A stretch of DNA of 64,000 bases from Falsiroseomonas sp041690465. Lineage in GTDB: Bacteria > Pseudomonadota > Alphaproteobacteria > Acetobacterales > Acetobacteraceae. The number at the start of each line of letters is the position of its first letter. Position 1 is the stretch's first letter. A program made the position numbers and the translations under genes. This document shows positions 28,913 through 38,100 of the stretch, piece after piece. A model generated the notes under the pieces. That model saw only the letters and a list, made by a program, of their open reading frames with translations, searched no databases and had not been told where the DNA came from. The stretch spans positions 1 to 64,000 of the forward strand of contig NZ_JAWLHG010000010.1 in assembly GCF_041690465.1 (NCBI RefSeq). The letters run 5' to 3'.

Positions 28913-30544
28913 CTACGCCGCCTCCGCCGCCGCCTCGCGGCCGCGGATGAAGTCCGCGGCCTTCTCCGCGATCATCAGCGTCGTCGCATAGGTGTTGGCC
29001 GAGGGCATGCTCGGCATGATCGACGCATCCACCACGCGCAGCGCCTGCATCCCATGCACCAGGAGCCGGTCGCTCACCACGCTGGTCGGGTCGGTCTCCG
29101 GGCCCATCCGCGCGGTGCCGATCAGGTGGTAGGTCGTGCTGCCGTTGCGCTTCGAGAAATCCAACAATTCGTCATCGGTCTGCGCCTGCGGGCCGGGCAG
29201 CGTCTCCTTCTCCAGGAAGGGCGCGAGCTCCGGCGCGCCGAGCATCCGCCGCAGCAGCCGCATGCCGCCTAGATGCACGCGCACGTCCATGGGATCGGAG
29301 AGGTAGTTCGGGTTGATCTCGGGATCCTCGAACACGTTGGCGCTGCGCGCGCGCACCCATCCCGTGCTCTCCGGCCGGTGCTGCCAGGCGCCGGCGGTCA
29401 CGCCGGGATAGTCGTCGAGGATATAGACCTTGCCCTCCGCGTAGCTGCCCGGCGTGAACACGCATTGCAGGTCCGGCTGGTCCAGCCCCTCGAAGCTCTT
29501 CCAGAACACATGCACATGGGATGGCGTGGTCGCCAGGATGTTCGGCCGCCGCATTGCCCAGCGCGCGATCTGCCCGCCGAGCTTCAGCCCGCGGGAGAGC
29601 TCGTTCAGCGTCTGCACGCCCGGCTTTGCGCGCATCACGAAGCGCGCCGCGTAGTGGTCGCGGAAGTTCGATCCCACGCCACGCAATTCGTGCACCACCG
29701 GCACGCCGAGCCTGCCCAGCAGGTCCGCCGGCCCGACGCCCGAGACCTGCAGCAGCCGCGCCGTGTTCACCGTGCCCGCCGAGACGATCACCTCCCGCCG
29801 CGCGCGCACTTCCTTCAGCGGCGCGCCGGCCGCGGCCAGATACTGCACGCCCACTGCCCGCTTGCCCTCGAACAGGATGCGGCTGGCGCGCGCATTGGTG
29901 CGCACCTCCAGGTTCTTCCGCGTCATCGCCGGCTTGAGGAAGGCACGCGCGGCGGAGACGCGCCGGCCCTTGTGGATGGTGCGCTGGTAATAGCCGACGC
30001 CCGCCTGGTCGCCGCAATTGTAGTCCCGCGCGCGGGGAATCCCGAGGCCGAGGCAGCCCTGGATGAAGGCCTCCGACACCGGGTTGATCCAGTCCATGTC
30101 GGTGACCGGGATCGCGCCTTCGTTGCGCCCGCGCGTCTCGTCGCAGGTGCCGATGCGGTTCTCGCTGCGGCGGTAGTAGGGCAGGCAATCGGCGTAGCCC
30201 CAGCCGCGGTTGCCGCGCTGCGCCCAGGCATCGAGGTCGGCGGGCTGGCCGCGGTTGTAGATCATCCCGTTCACCGAAGACGAACCGCCGAGCGTGCGCC
30301 CCTGGATCGTCGCGATGCGCCGCCCGCCGGTGTTCGGAATGCCCTCGGTGCGGAACTGCCAGGTGACGGAGGGGTCGGCCAGCGTCTTCACGAAGCCGGC
30401 GGGGATGTGGATGAAGGGATGGCGGTCCGGCGGCCCCGCTTCCAGCACGCAGACCGTGACGCCGGGGTCCTCGGTCAGCCGGTTCGCCAGCACCGACCCG
30501 GCGGCGCCGGAGCCGACGATCACGTAGTCGAAGGTATCCGTCAC
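28913..30544 (-). CDS. GMC family FAD-dependent oxidoreductase (choline dehydrogenase-like)
   Basis: The 543-residue product has FAD-binding VIVGSGAAGSVLANRLTEDP at the N-terminus, GRTLGGSSSVNGMIYNRGQ around residue 80 (GMC signature 1), REVIVSAGTVNTARLLQVSGVG around residue 255 (signature 2), and the C-terminal active-site His in TTYHLIGTARMG, followed by a second catalytic position in SANTYATT (Asn where many relatives have His). Family members oxidise alcohols; the substrate is not predictable. The GTG start at 30544 overlaps the stop of the SDR upstream (GTGA), so the two enzymes are translationally coupled and may act in sequence. Confidence 0.9.
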   Translation of the reverse strand: MTDTFDYVIVGSGAAGSVLANRLTEDPGVTVCVLEAGPPDRHPFIHIPAGFVKTLADPSVTWQFRTEGIPNTGGRRIATIQGRTLGGSSSVNGMIYNRGQPADLDAWAQRGNRGWGYADCLPYYRRSENRIGTCDETRGRNEGAIPVTDMDWINPVSEAFIQGCLGLGIPRARDYNCGDQAGVGYYQRTIHKGRRVSAARAFLKPAMTRKNLEVRTNARASRILFEGKRAVGVQYLAAAGAPLKEVRARREVIVSAGTVNTARLLQVSGVGPADLLGRLGVPVVHELRGVGSNFRDHYAARFVMRAKPGVQTLNELSRGLKLGGQIARWAMRRPNILATTPSHVHVFWKSFEGLDQPDLQCVFTPGSYAEGKVYILDDYPGVTAGAWQHRPESTGWVRARSANVFEDPEINPNYLSDPMDVRVHLGGMRLLRRMLGAPELAPFLEKETLPGPQAQTDDELLDFSKRNGSTTYHLIGTARMGPETDPTSVVSDRLLVHGMQALRVVDASIMPSMPSANTYATTLMIAEKAADFIRGREAAAEAA

Positions 30545-31320
30545 AGGTTCCGCCTTTCCGCGCGCAGAGTGGGAAGTCCGATCCCCGTCGCCTCGAAGCC
30601 GCCATCCACCGCGATCACCTGGCCGGTGATGTAGCTGGCGCGCTCGCCGCAGAGGAAGACGATCGTCTCCGCCAGCTCCGTCTCCAGCCCGTAGCGGTTG
30701 AGCGGGATGGTGTCGTGATAGTCCTTGCGGATCGCCGGCGTGTGCACAGCCTTGGCCATCGCGGTGTCCACCGGACCCGGCGCCACCGCGTTCACCCTTA
30801 TGCCGAGCGCGCCGAGCTCCACCGCCTGCTGCTTGGTCAGATGCGCCAGCGCCGCCTTGCTGGTTCCGTAGGCCACCCGCAGCGTGGAAGCGCGCAGGCC
30901 GGAGATGGAGGTGATGTTCACCACCGCCCCGCCGCCGCCCTCCGCCATGATCGGCGCCGCGGCATTGGTGCAGAGGAAGGGGCCGGTCAGGTTCACCGCC
31001 AGCGTCCGCGCCCATTCCTCCGGCGTCGTCTCTAGCATCGGCTTGAACACCGCCGTGCCGGCATTGTTCACCAGCGCATCGAGCCGGCCGAAATGCTCCG
31101 CCGCGCGCCGCACCGAAGCGGGCGCGGCCGCCACGTCAGCCACGTCGCAATGCAGCGCGAGCGTCGCCTCCGGCGCGGCGAGCTCCGCCATGGCGTGGCC
31201 GAGCAATTCGCCATCGATGTCGAGCAGCGCGACGCGCCACCCCTCTTCCAGGAAACGGCGTGTCGTGGCCAGCCCGATCCCGCGCCCGGCGCCGGTGACG
31301 AGGGCGACCTTCGCCGTCAT
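30541..31320 (-). CDS. SDR family oxidoreductase coupled to the GMC enzyme
   Basis: The 259-residue classical SDR shows ALVTGAGRGIGLATTRRFLEE, an acidic end of beta-2 in LLDIDGE (favouring NAD), NNAGT, the Ser in NITSISGLRAS, YGTSK, and SYITGQVIAVDGGFEATG. The ATG at 31320 is the first codon of the Rossmann fold. It is divergent from the deaminase gene with a 133-base gap that likely holds both promoters, and is followed without spacing by the GMC gene. Confidence 0.9.
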   Translation of the reverse strand: MTAKVALVTGAGRGIGLATTRRFLEEGWRVALLDIDGELLGHAMAELAAPEATLALHCDVADVAAAPASVRRAAEHFGRLDALVNNAGTAVFKPMLETTPEEWARTLAVNLTGPFLCTNAAAPIMAEGGGGAVVNITSISGLRASTLRVAYGTSKAALAHLTKQQAVELGALGIRVNAVAPGPVDTAMAKAVHTPAIRKDYHDTIPLNRYGLETELAETIVFLCGERASYITGQVIAVDGGFEATGIGLPTLRAERRNL

Positions 31321-31453
31321 GGCTCCACGCTCCGCACCGGCATCGCCTGCCTCCCCATGCTCCGCTCGCCCCATGCTTCCACGGCGCCGGCCAAGCGCAC
31401 AGGGGGCTGCGCTACGCTTGCCCCGTGCTGCGCCGCATGCCAAGGGGGCCGCC

Positions 31454-32812
31454 ATGCGCGACGGCCTGCTGCTCAGGAACGCCGAGGTGGTCGTCACCAT
31501 GGATGCCGCGCGGCGCGAGATCGCCGGCGGCTGGGTGCATGTGGCCGACGGCACCATCACCGCGCTCGGCGGGCCGGACGAGCCGCCGCCGCCGGCCGCC
31601 GACAGCCTGGACCTAGCCGGCCATGTGCTGCTGCCCGGCCTGGTCAACACCCACCACCACATGTTCCAGTCGCTCACCCGCGCCCTGCCCGCCGCGCAGG
31701 ATGCCGAGCTGTTCGACTGGCTGGCCGCGCTCTACCCCGTCTGGGCGCGGCTGACGCCCGAGGCGCTGCGCGTCGCGGCCACGACCGCGATGGCCGAGCT
31801 GCTGCTCTCCGGCTGCACCACCGCCGCCGACCACCACTATCTCTTCCCGAATGGCTGCCGCCTGGACGACACCATCGAGGCGGCGCGCGAGATCGGCATC
31901 CGCTTCCACCCAACCCGCGGCGCGATGAGCCTCGGGCAGTCGAAGGGCGGCCTGCCGCCCGACCAGCTGGTGGAGGCGGAGGACGCGATCCTCGCCGACA
32001 TGGAACGTGTCGTCGCGCGCTTCCACGATCCCGCGCCGCGCTCCATGCTGCGCATCGGCATCGCGCCCTGCTCGCCCTTCTCGGTGACGCGGGAGCTGAT
32101 GCGCGACGCGGCCGCCTTCGCGCGCGGCCGCGGCCTCAGGCTGCACACCCATCTCGCCGAGAACGACAAGGACGTCGCCTTCAGCCGCGAGCGCTTCCGC
32201 TGCACGCCGGCGGAGTACGCGGAAGCGCTCGGCTGGGTCGGCGGGGATGTCTGGCACGCCCATTGCGTGAAGCTGGACGCAGCCGGCATCGCGCTGTTCG
32301 CGCGCACCGGCACCGGCGTGGCGCATTGCCCCTGCTCCAACATGCGGCTCGCATCCGGCATCGCGCCGATCCCCGCGATGCGCCGCGCCGGCGTGCCGGT
32401 CGGGCTCGGCGTGGACGGCTCGGCTTCCAACGATTCCGGCCACCTGCTGGCCGAGGCACGGCAGGCGATGCTGCTGGCGCGAATCGGCGACGGCCCGGCT
32501 GCGATGACGGCGCGCCAGGCGCTGGAGATCGCGACGACCGGCGGCGCCCGCGTGCTGGGGCGGGACGACATCGGCGCGCTGGCCCCCGGCATGGCCGCCG
32601 ACCTGGTCGCCTTCGACCTGGGCGGCCTCGACCATGCCGGCGCCGGCGAGGATCCGGTCGCCGCGCTGGTCTTCTGCACGCCGCGGCGCGTCGCGCTTTC
32701 CATCATCGGCGGCCGCGTGGTGGTGCGGGAGGGACGATTGCTGACGCTCGACGAGCGCGCCCATGCGGCGCGGCACCGGGCGCTGGCGCGGCGGCTTGCC
32801 GCCGGGGACTAG
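31454..32812 (+). CDS. 8-oxoguanine deaminase-like amidohydrolase
   Basis: The 452-residue metal-dependent deaminase of the cytosine/guanine deaminase superfamily shows NTHHHMFQSLTRALPAAQD around residue 66 (metal-binding His-X-His), LRLHTHLAENDKDV around 233, WHAHCVKLD around 272 and GVDGSASNDSGHL around 320 with the metal Asp. The HHHMFQ-LTRA block and the GVDGSASNDSG ending resemble 8-oxoguanine deaminases such as PA0142; related TrzN/AtzB enzymes act on triazines. The ATG at 31454 starts the family N-terminus. Guanine-derivative deamination is the likeliest role but untested. Confidence 0.85.
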   Translation: MRDGLLLRNAEVVVTMDAARREIAGGWVHVADGTITALGGPDEPPPPAADSLDLAGHVLLPGLVNTHHHMFQSLTRALPAAQDAELFDWLAALYPVWARLTPEALRVAATTAMAELLLSGCTTAADHHYLFPNGCRLDDTIEAAREIGIRFHPTRGAMSLGQSKGGLPPDQLVEAEDAILADMERVVARFHDPAPRSMLRIGIAPCSPFSVTRELMRDAAAFARGRGLRLHTHLAENDKDVAFSRERFRCTPAEYAEALGWVGGDVWHAHCVKLDAAGIALFARTGTGVAHCPCSNMRLASGIAPIPAMRRAGVPVGLGVDGSASNDSGHLLAEARQAMLLARIGDGPAAMTARQALEIATTGGARVLGRDDIGALAPGMAADLVAFDLGGLDHAGAGEDPVAALVFCTPRRVALSIIGGRVVVREGRLLTLDERAHAARHRALARRLAAGD

Positions 32813-32861
32813 TGGTCGAAATCTGACGCCTGATACCCGAGCCGAGGCTGCTACCAAATCG

Positions 32862-33125
32862 CTAGCGATCAACGCACCGTTGGCAGATGCCGTACTCCCC
32901 GGCGCTAGACTGAGAATCATCGAAGGGCTGACCGCAGTGGATACAATTGGGCCTTGGATCGCTTCCCGAAAGCCCAAGGTAAGCCAACCGCCTTGTCCGC
33001 TCACGCTGCCTGTCAACTTGAGCCAGCCGCTTCCGCTCAACCTCGGCCTCTGCATCTGCTTGCGCCCACTTCCAACCATCATCCCCCATTTCCACCTCCA
33101 ATCTGCCCCTCTCCGGCTTCGGCAT
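32862..33125 (-). CDS. Small zinc-ribbon protein of unknown function
   Basis: The 87-residue product has a charged N-terminal half (KWAQADAEAEVERKRL then QVDRQRERTRRLAYLG, probably helical). The C-terminus holds two Cys pairs: CIHCGQPF and, about 18 residues later, CQRC, ending VDR. The CxxC...CxxC spacing fits a treble-clef or DksA-like zinc site. Base composition is less GC-rich than neighbouring genes. The start is uncertain: ATG at 33125, used here, or TTG at 33134. It lies 26 bases beyond the start of the large kinase gene's stop, in the same direction. Confidence 0.6.
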   Translation of the reverse strand: MPKPERGRLEVEMGDDGWKWAQADAEAEVERKRLAQVDRQRERTRRLAYLGLSGSDPRPNCIHCGQPFDDSQSSAGEYGICQRCVDR

Positions 33126-33151
33126 AGGAACCAAGCGTTAGGCGCGGACCA

Positions 33152-36100
33152 CTAGGCTGTCTTCCGCGGGCGCCCACCGAGCGGGATCGCAATGCGGCAG
33201 AACACGCCATCCGGCATGAACGTAAGCTCCGCCCGCGTGCCGAGCGCCATGGCCAGCGCCCGCTCGATCAGCTGCCGCCCATAGCCGTGGCCCGGCGGCT
33301 CCTTCGGCATCTCCACGCCCGTCTCCCGCCAGTCCAGCACCACGCAGGGTTCACCGGCGGCATCCCGCTCGAGACGCCAACGCACGTCGAGATGCCCACC
33401 CTCCTGCTTCAGCGCGCCGTATTTCATGGCGTTGGTGGCAAGCTCGTGCAGCGCCAGCGCCAGCGCCTGCACATGGCCCAGCCCGAGCGGCACCGGCGGG
33501 CCGGAGAGCGCCACGCGCTCCGCATCCGGCGCGGCATGCGCGGCGAGTTCCAGCCGCACCACCTCGCCCAGGTCCAGCTCGTCGCGGCCGTCGCGGCTCA
33601 CCAGTTCCTGCGCACGGCCGAGCGCGGCGAGCCGCTCGTTGAAGCTCTTCAGCGAGCCGCCCTTGCCAAGCGTCAGCGCCGCGATGGCCTGCACCACGGT
33701 CAGCAGGTTGCGCGTGCGGTGGTGCAACTCGGCGACCAGCACGCGCTGGCGGTCCTCGGCCTCGCTCAGGTTGGTGATATCCACGAAGGTGACCACCACC
33801 CCCTTCGTCTTCTGGTTGCCATCGCGATAGGGCGACAGCCGCACCAGGTAGCGCGCGCCGCCCTCGACATCGTCGGCGCGCCGCTCGATCGGCGCGCCGT
33901 TCGCCAGCACCGCGGCGACATCGGCGGTCAGCTCCGGCAGGCTGAACCGGCTGGACAGGTCGGTGATCGGCCGCCCGCGGTCACTCGGCAGGATGTTGAA
34001 CACCTTCGCCACCGCCGGCGTGAAGCTGCGGATCACCAGGTCCGAATCGAGGAACACCGTCGCTATGTCGGTGCTCTCGAACAGGTTCAGCAGGTCGCCG
34101 TTGGCGCGGTCAAGCGCCTCCACCTTGCCGGCCAGCTCGGCATTGACGGTGTGCAGTTCCTCGTTGACCGACTGGACCTCCTCCTTCGAGGCTTCCAGTT
34201 CCTCGTTGGTGGATTGCAGCTCCTCGTTCACCGAGACCAGCTCCTCGTTGGAGGATTTCAGCTCCTCCAGAGCCGTCTCGTATTCCTCGATCACCGATTG
34301 GAGCCGGTCGCGCGTCTCTCGCAGCTCGCGCTCCAGCTGCAGCGCCGCGCCATCCTGCGGCCGGGAGCAGCCCGACGCCGCCTCGCTGTCGAGCGGCGGT
34401 CCCTCGTCGGCGAACAGCACCAGGAACAGCGGGTCGGCGCGGTCGCCGTCGCGCAGCGGCTCGACTGTCAGCGTGATCGGCTGCACGCGACCGTCTTCGC
34501 CCTCGATCACAACCCCCTCGCGCGTCACCGTGCTCCCGGTCTCCGTCGCCTCGCGGAGCGCGGTGCGCAGGTCGAGGCGCAGGCCCTTGCGCGCCATGGT
34601 CAGGATCTGCCGGCTCGGCATGCCGGGCGCCGGCTCCAGGTATTTCCCGGTGCGTGCCGAGTAGTAGGCGACATCGCCGTCGCGGTTCACCACCACGAAG
34701 GGCGGCGAGAAGCGGTCGAGCACCTGCGCCTCCACCGCCTGGCGCAGGGCGGCCCCGCCGAGCGGCGAGCGGCGCGGGCCTTGCACCGCGGCATGGCCGG
34801 ACCACAGTCCCGGCAGGTGCAGCGGCAGCCGGATGCCGGCCGCGCTCTCCGGCCGGCGGCGGAAGATGCGCTGCTTCTTGTCCAGGGGCGTGAACAGGTC
34901 GCCGAAGGGGCCGACACTCTCCGCCGTGCCGAGGAACAGGAAGCCATCCGGCCGTAGCGCGTAGTGGAACAGCGGCAGCACCTGGTTCTGCACCTCCGGC
35001 CCGAAATAGATCAGCAGGTTCCGGCAGGAGATCAGGTCCATGCGGGAGAAGGGCGGATCGCGGATCACGCTGTGCGGCGAGAAGATGCAGAGATCGCGCA
35101 CCTCCTTCGCCACCGCGTAGGTGCCGCCATCGCCCACGAAGAAGCGCGCCCGCCGCTCGGGCGAGACACTGTCGAGCAGGGGTGCGGGGTAGCGGGCCGT
35201 ACGCGCCACCAGCAGCGCGCGCTCATCTATGTCGGTGGCGAAGATCTGCACCCGCGGCACGGCGGCGAGCCCGTCCATATGCTCGCGCAGCAGGATGGCG
35301 ATGGTGAACACCTCCTCGCCGGTGGCGCAGCCGGGCACCCAGACGCGCACCGTGTCGTCGGCGCCGCGTCCTTCGAACAGCTTCGGGATGACGAGCTTCT
35401 CCAGCGCCTCGAACGCCTCGGCATCGCGGAAGAAGGTGGTGACGCCGATCAGCAGGTCGCGGAACAGCGCACCCGCCTCCTGCGGGTCCTGGCGCAGCCG
35501 CTCGATATAGGCCTCGACGGTGGCGAGCTGCTGCACCTGCATGCGGCGGTGCACGCGGCGCAGGAAGGTCTTCGGCTTGTAGCCTTCGAAGTCGTGGCCG
35601 ACGCGGCTGCGCAGGATGGCGTAGATCTCGCGCCGGGCCGCATCCAGGCTCTGCGCCCCCGGGCTCTCGGCGGGGCCGTCGGCCAGGCCGTCCAGCACGG
35701 CGAGCCCGCGGGCGAATTCGACCAGCCGCGGGCCCATCTGCTCGGCGGGCAGGGCGAAATCCACCACCCCGGCCGAGATCGCGCTGTCGGGCATGTCCCG
35801 GTGCTGCGGCCCGTGGCCGTCGGGCACCTGCGCCATGGTCAGCCCGCCGCGTTCCTTGATCGCCTTGAGGCCCAGCGTGCCGTCGCTGTCGCCGCCGGAG
35901 AGCACCACGCCGGCCGCCGACTCGCCCTGGTCCTGCGCCAGCGCGGCGAAGAAGATGTCGATCGGATGGCGCTCGCGCTGCACCGCATTCGGGCGTCGCA
36001 GCCGGAGATGCCCGCCCTCGATGCCGAGCACGGCATCGGCTGGCAGCACATACACATGATCGGGCTCGACCTTCTGGCCGTCGCTCGCCACGCGCACCGG

Positions 36101-36313
36101 CAGGCCGGTCAGGTTTGCCAGCACCTCGTGCAGCCGGCTCTCGCGGTCGGGGCTGAGATGGGTCACCACCACGAAGGCCATGCCCAGCGAGTCCGGCAGG
36201 CCGCGGAAGAATCCCGACAACGCCTCGATTCCGCCGGCCGAGGCGCCGATGCCGACAATGGGAAAGTTCGCCGGGGCGGTCATGCCCGCATCCGCCGACT
36301 CCCGCCGCGCCAT
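33152..36313 (-). CDS. CheB-CheR-PAS-HWE hybrid histidine kinase
   Basis: The 1053-residue product contains, in order, a CheB methylesterase domain (GIGASAGGIEALSGFF, VVTHLSPDRES, VVLSGGDSDGTLGLKAIKERGG; about 20-200), a CheR methyltransferase domain (YKPKTFLRRVHRRM, PGCATGEEVFTIAILL, ISCRNLLIYF; about 235-500), a PAS region, a heptad coiled coil rich in SNEELVSVNEELQSTNEEL (about 690-750), another PAS and an HWE kinase (LHHRTRNLLTVVQAIA with the phosphoryl His, NELATNAMKYGAL, DWRETG). These sensors are widespread in alphaproteobacteria, often tied to stress signalling. No response regulator is adjacent. The ATG at 36313 is used; an in-frame ATG at 36283 is equally possible. Confidence 0.93.
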   Translation of the reverse strand: MARRESADAGMTAPANFPIVGIGASAGGIEALSGFFRGLPDSLGMAFVVVTHLSPDRESRLHEVLANLTGLPVRVASDGQKVEPDHVYVLPADAVLGIEGGHLRLRRPNAVQRERHPIDIFFAALAQDQGESAAGVVLSGGDSDGTLGLKAIKERGGLTMAQVPDGHGPQHRDMPDSAISAGVVDFALPAEQMGPRLVEFARGLAVLDGLADGPAESPGAQSLDAARREIYAILRSRVGHDFEGYKPKTFLRRVHRRMQVQQLATVEAYIERLRQDPQEAGALFRDLLIGVTTFFRDAEAFEALEKLVIPKLFEGRGADDTVRVWVPGCATGEEVFTIAILLREHMDGLAAVPRVQIFATDIDERALLVARTARYPAPLLDSVSPERRARFFVGDGGTYAVAKEVRDLCIFSPHSVIRDPPFSRMDLISCRNLLIYFGPEVQNQVLPLFHYALRPDGFLFLGTAESVGPFGDLFTPLDKKQRIFRRRPESAAGIRLPLHLPGLWSGHAAVQGPRRSPLGGAALRQAVEAQVLDRFSPPFVVVNRDGDVAYYSARTGKYLEPAPGMPSRQILTMARKGLRLDLRTALREATETGSTVTREGVVIEGEDGRVQPITLTVEPLRDGDRADPLFLVLFADEGPPLDSEAASGCSRPQDGAALQLERELRETRDRLQSVIEEYETALEELKSSNEELVSVNEELQSTNEELEASKEEVQSVNEELHTVNAELAGKVEALDRANGDLLNLFESTDIATVFLDSDLVIRSFTPAVAKVFNILPSDRGRPITDLSSRFSLPELTADVAAVLANGAPIERRADDVEGGARYLVRLSPYRDGNQKTKGVVVTFVDITNLSEAEDRQRVLVAELHHRTRNLLTVVQAIAALTLGKGGSLKSFNERLAALGRAQELVSRDGRDELDLGEVVRLELAAHAAPDAERVALSGPPVPLGLGHVQALALALHELATNAMKYGALKQEGGHLDVRWRLERDAAGEPCVVLDWRETGVEMPKEPPGHGYGRQLIERALAMALGTRAELTFMPDGVFCRIAIPLGGRPRKTA

Positions 36314-36529
36314 GCAGCAGCGGGTTCGCTGTCGGCACCCGGTGTCAAGCGGACACCCGGGGTGCGTGCCTCACGCTTCCATCCGTCGAGTTTCTCGTTA
36401 CCGACGTCATTCGCCCCGTCTCTGTCTCATTCTGCACAGCACCCGCACATTCGCCAATCCGTGAGCACGAGCGCCGATATCACAGGCACGCCAACCACAC
36501 ACCGCGAACCAGCCCCGGCGCGCAGGGTG

Positions 36530-37357
36530 TCAGGAGACCGGTTCGGCCTGCCGCGCATTCGGGAAGAACAGCTGCGCCCCGTTGATGCGGTATTCGGCGA
36601 TCGCCTGCTGGCCGGCCGGCGAAACCAGCCAGTCCACGAAACGCTGGCCGTCTTCCGCCTCAACATGCGAATGCCGGCGCGGGTTCACCAGCATCGCGCC
36701 GTACTGGTTGAACAGCCGCGCATCGCCCTCCAGCAGCACCTTCAGCTCCTGCCGGTTGCGGAAGCCGAGCCAGGTGCCGCGATCCGCCAGGAGATAGGCA
36801 CCCTGCGCCGCCGCGGTGTTGAGCGCGGCGCCCATGCCCTGGCCGACCTCGCGGTACCACTGGCCGCGGCCCTGCACCGGATCCACCCCCGCCGCCCGCC
36901 ACAGCCGCAGCTCCGCCGCATGCGTGCCGCTGCGGTCGCCGCGGCTGACGAAGGGCGCCCGCGCCTCCGCGATCCGGCGCAGCGCCGCGGCGGCGTCGCG
37001 CAGGCCGGCGATGCCGGCGGGATCGGCGGCCGGACCCAGGATGACGAAGTCGTTGAACATCACGTGCCGGCGCTCGACGCCGTGGCCCTCCGCCACGAAG
37101 CGCAGCTCCGCCGCGCGGTCATGCACGAAGACCACATCGGCATCCCCACGCCGGCCCACATCCAACGCCTGCCCGGTGCCGAGCGCCACGACGCGCACCG
37201 CGATCCCGGTCTCGCGCGTGAAGAGCGGCAGGATGTGGCGGAACAGCCCGGACTGCTCGGTGCTGGTGGTGCTCGCCACGGTGATGCTGCGCGGCTGCGC
37301 CACCGCGGGGGCGGCGAGGATGCCGATGGCCGCGGCGATCAGCAGGCGCCGGAACAT
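36530..37357 (-). CDS. tupA: Tungstate ABC transporter, periplasmic binding protein
   Basis: The 275-residue product has a signal peptide (residues about 1-20, ending AAPAVAQ), then ITVASTTSTEQSGLFRHILP, the TTS motif typical of TupA-like oxyanion binders, MFNDFVILGPAADPAG around residue 98 and FVSRGDRSGTHAAELRLW around residue 135. These match TupA (tungstate) rather than ModA (molybdate). It lies last in an operon tupB-tupC-tupA read leftwards. The ATG at 37357 opens the signal peptide. Confidence 0.88.
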   Translation of the reverse strand: MFRRLLIAAAIGILAAPAVAQPRSITVASTTSTEQSGLFRHILPLFTRETGIAVRVVALGTGQALDVGRRGDADVVFVHDRAAELRFVAEGHGVERRHVMFNDFVILGPAADPAGIAGLRDAAAALRRIAEARAPFVSRGDRSGTHAAELRLWRAAGVDPVQGRGQWYREVGQGMGAALNTAAAQGAYLLADRGTWLGFRNRQELKVLLEGDARLFNQYGAMLVNPRRHSHVEAEDGQRFVDWLVSPAGQQAIAEYRINGAQLFFPNARQAEPVS

Positions 37358-37377
37358 GGCGTGGCTCCCGGAAGCTC

Positions 37378-38100
37378 TCACCACACCAGCTCGCCGCGCA
37401 GGAAGGCGGCGGCCTCCGGCGCGGCGGGGGCGGCGAAGAAGCGGTCAGCCGGCGCGTGCTCCAGCACCCGCCCGCGGTGGAGGAACACCACCTCGCCGGC
37501 CAGCCGGCGCGCCTGGCCGAGGTCGTGCGTGGTCATGACGATCTTGGTGCCGCGCGCCGCCAGTGCGGCGACGATGCCCTCCACCGCCCGCGTCGCCGCC
37601 GGGTCGAGGCTGGCGCAGGGCTCGTCGAGGAACAGCACCTCCGGCCGCAGCGCCGCCGCGCGGGCCAGCGCCAGGCGCTGCTGCTCCCCGCCCGAAAGCC
37701 GGCGCGCCGGCCGCGCAGCAAGTTCCGTGAGCCCGACCAGCGCCAGCGCCTCCGCCGCGCGCGCCTCCCGCGCCGCCGGATCGAGCCCCGCCAGGCGCAG
37801 GGGATAGAGCACGTTCGCCAGCACCGACCGCCGCAGCAGCACCGGCCGCTGGAACACCATCGCCTGCCGCCGCGCCGGATCGCTCGCTGGGCCAGACCAC
37901 GCGATGCGCCCGGCGGTCGGCCCGAGCAGCCCGTGCAGCAGCCGCAGCAGCGTGCTCTTGCCGGCGCCATTCGGCCCGATGACGAGCGTTGGCGCGCCGG
38001 CCTCGATCGCGAGGTCCACCGCCTGCAGGATCCGCAGGCCGCCGACGCCGAAGCCCAGCCCCTCGGCCCGCAGCGGCAGGATGCTGTCCGGCGCGCGCAT
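37378..38100 (-). CDS. tupC: Tungstate ABC transporter, ATP-binding protein
   Basis: The 240-residue ABC ATPase has Walker A VIGPNGAGKSTLLRLL, Q-loop VFQRPVLLRRSV, signature RRLSGGEQQRLALARA, Walker B VLFLDEPCASLDP and H-loop MTTHDLGQA. It would energise tungstate uptake through TupB. The ATG at 38100 overlaps the TupB stop (ATGA). The tupA gene follows after 20 bases. Confidence 0.9.
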   Translation of the reverse strand: MRAPDSILPLRAEGLGFGVGGLRILQAVDLAIEAGAPTLVIGPNGAGKSTLLRLLHGLLGPTAGRIAWSGPASDPARRQAMVFQRPVLLRRSVLANVLYPLRLAGLDPAAREARAAEALALVGLTELAARPARRLSGGEQQRLALARAAALRPEVLFLDEPCASLDPAATRAVEGIVAALAARGTKIVMTTHDLGQARRLAGEVVFLHRGRVLEHAPADRFFAAPAAPEAAAFLRGELVW

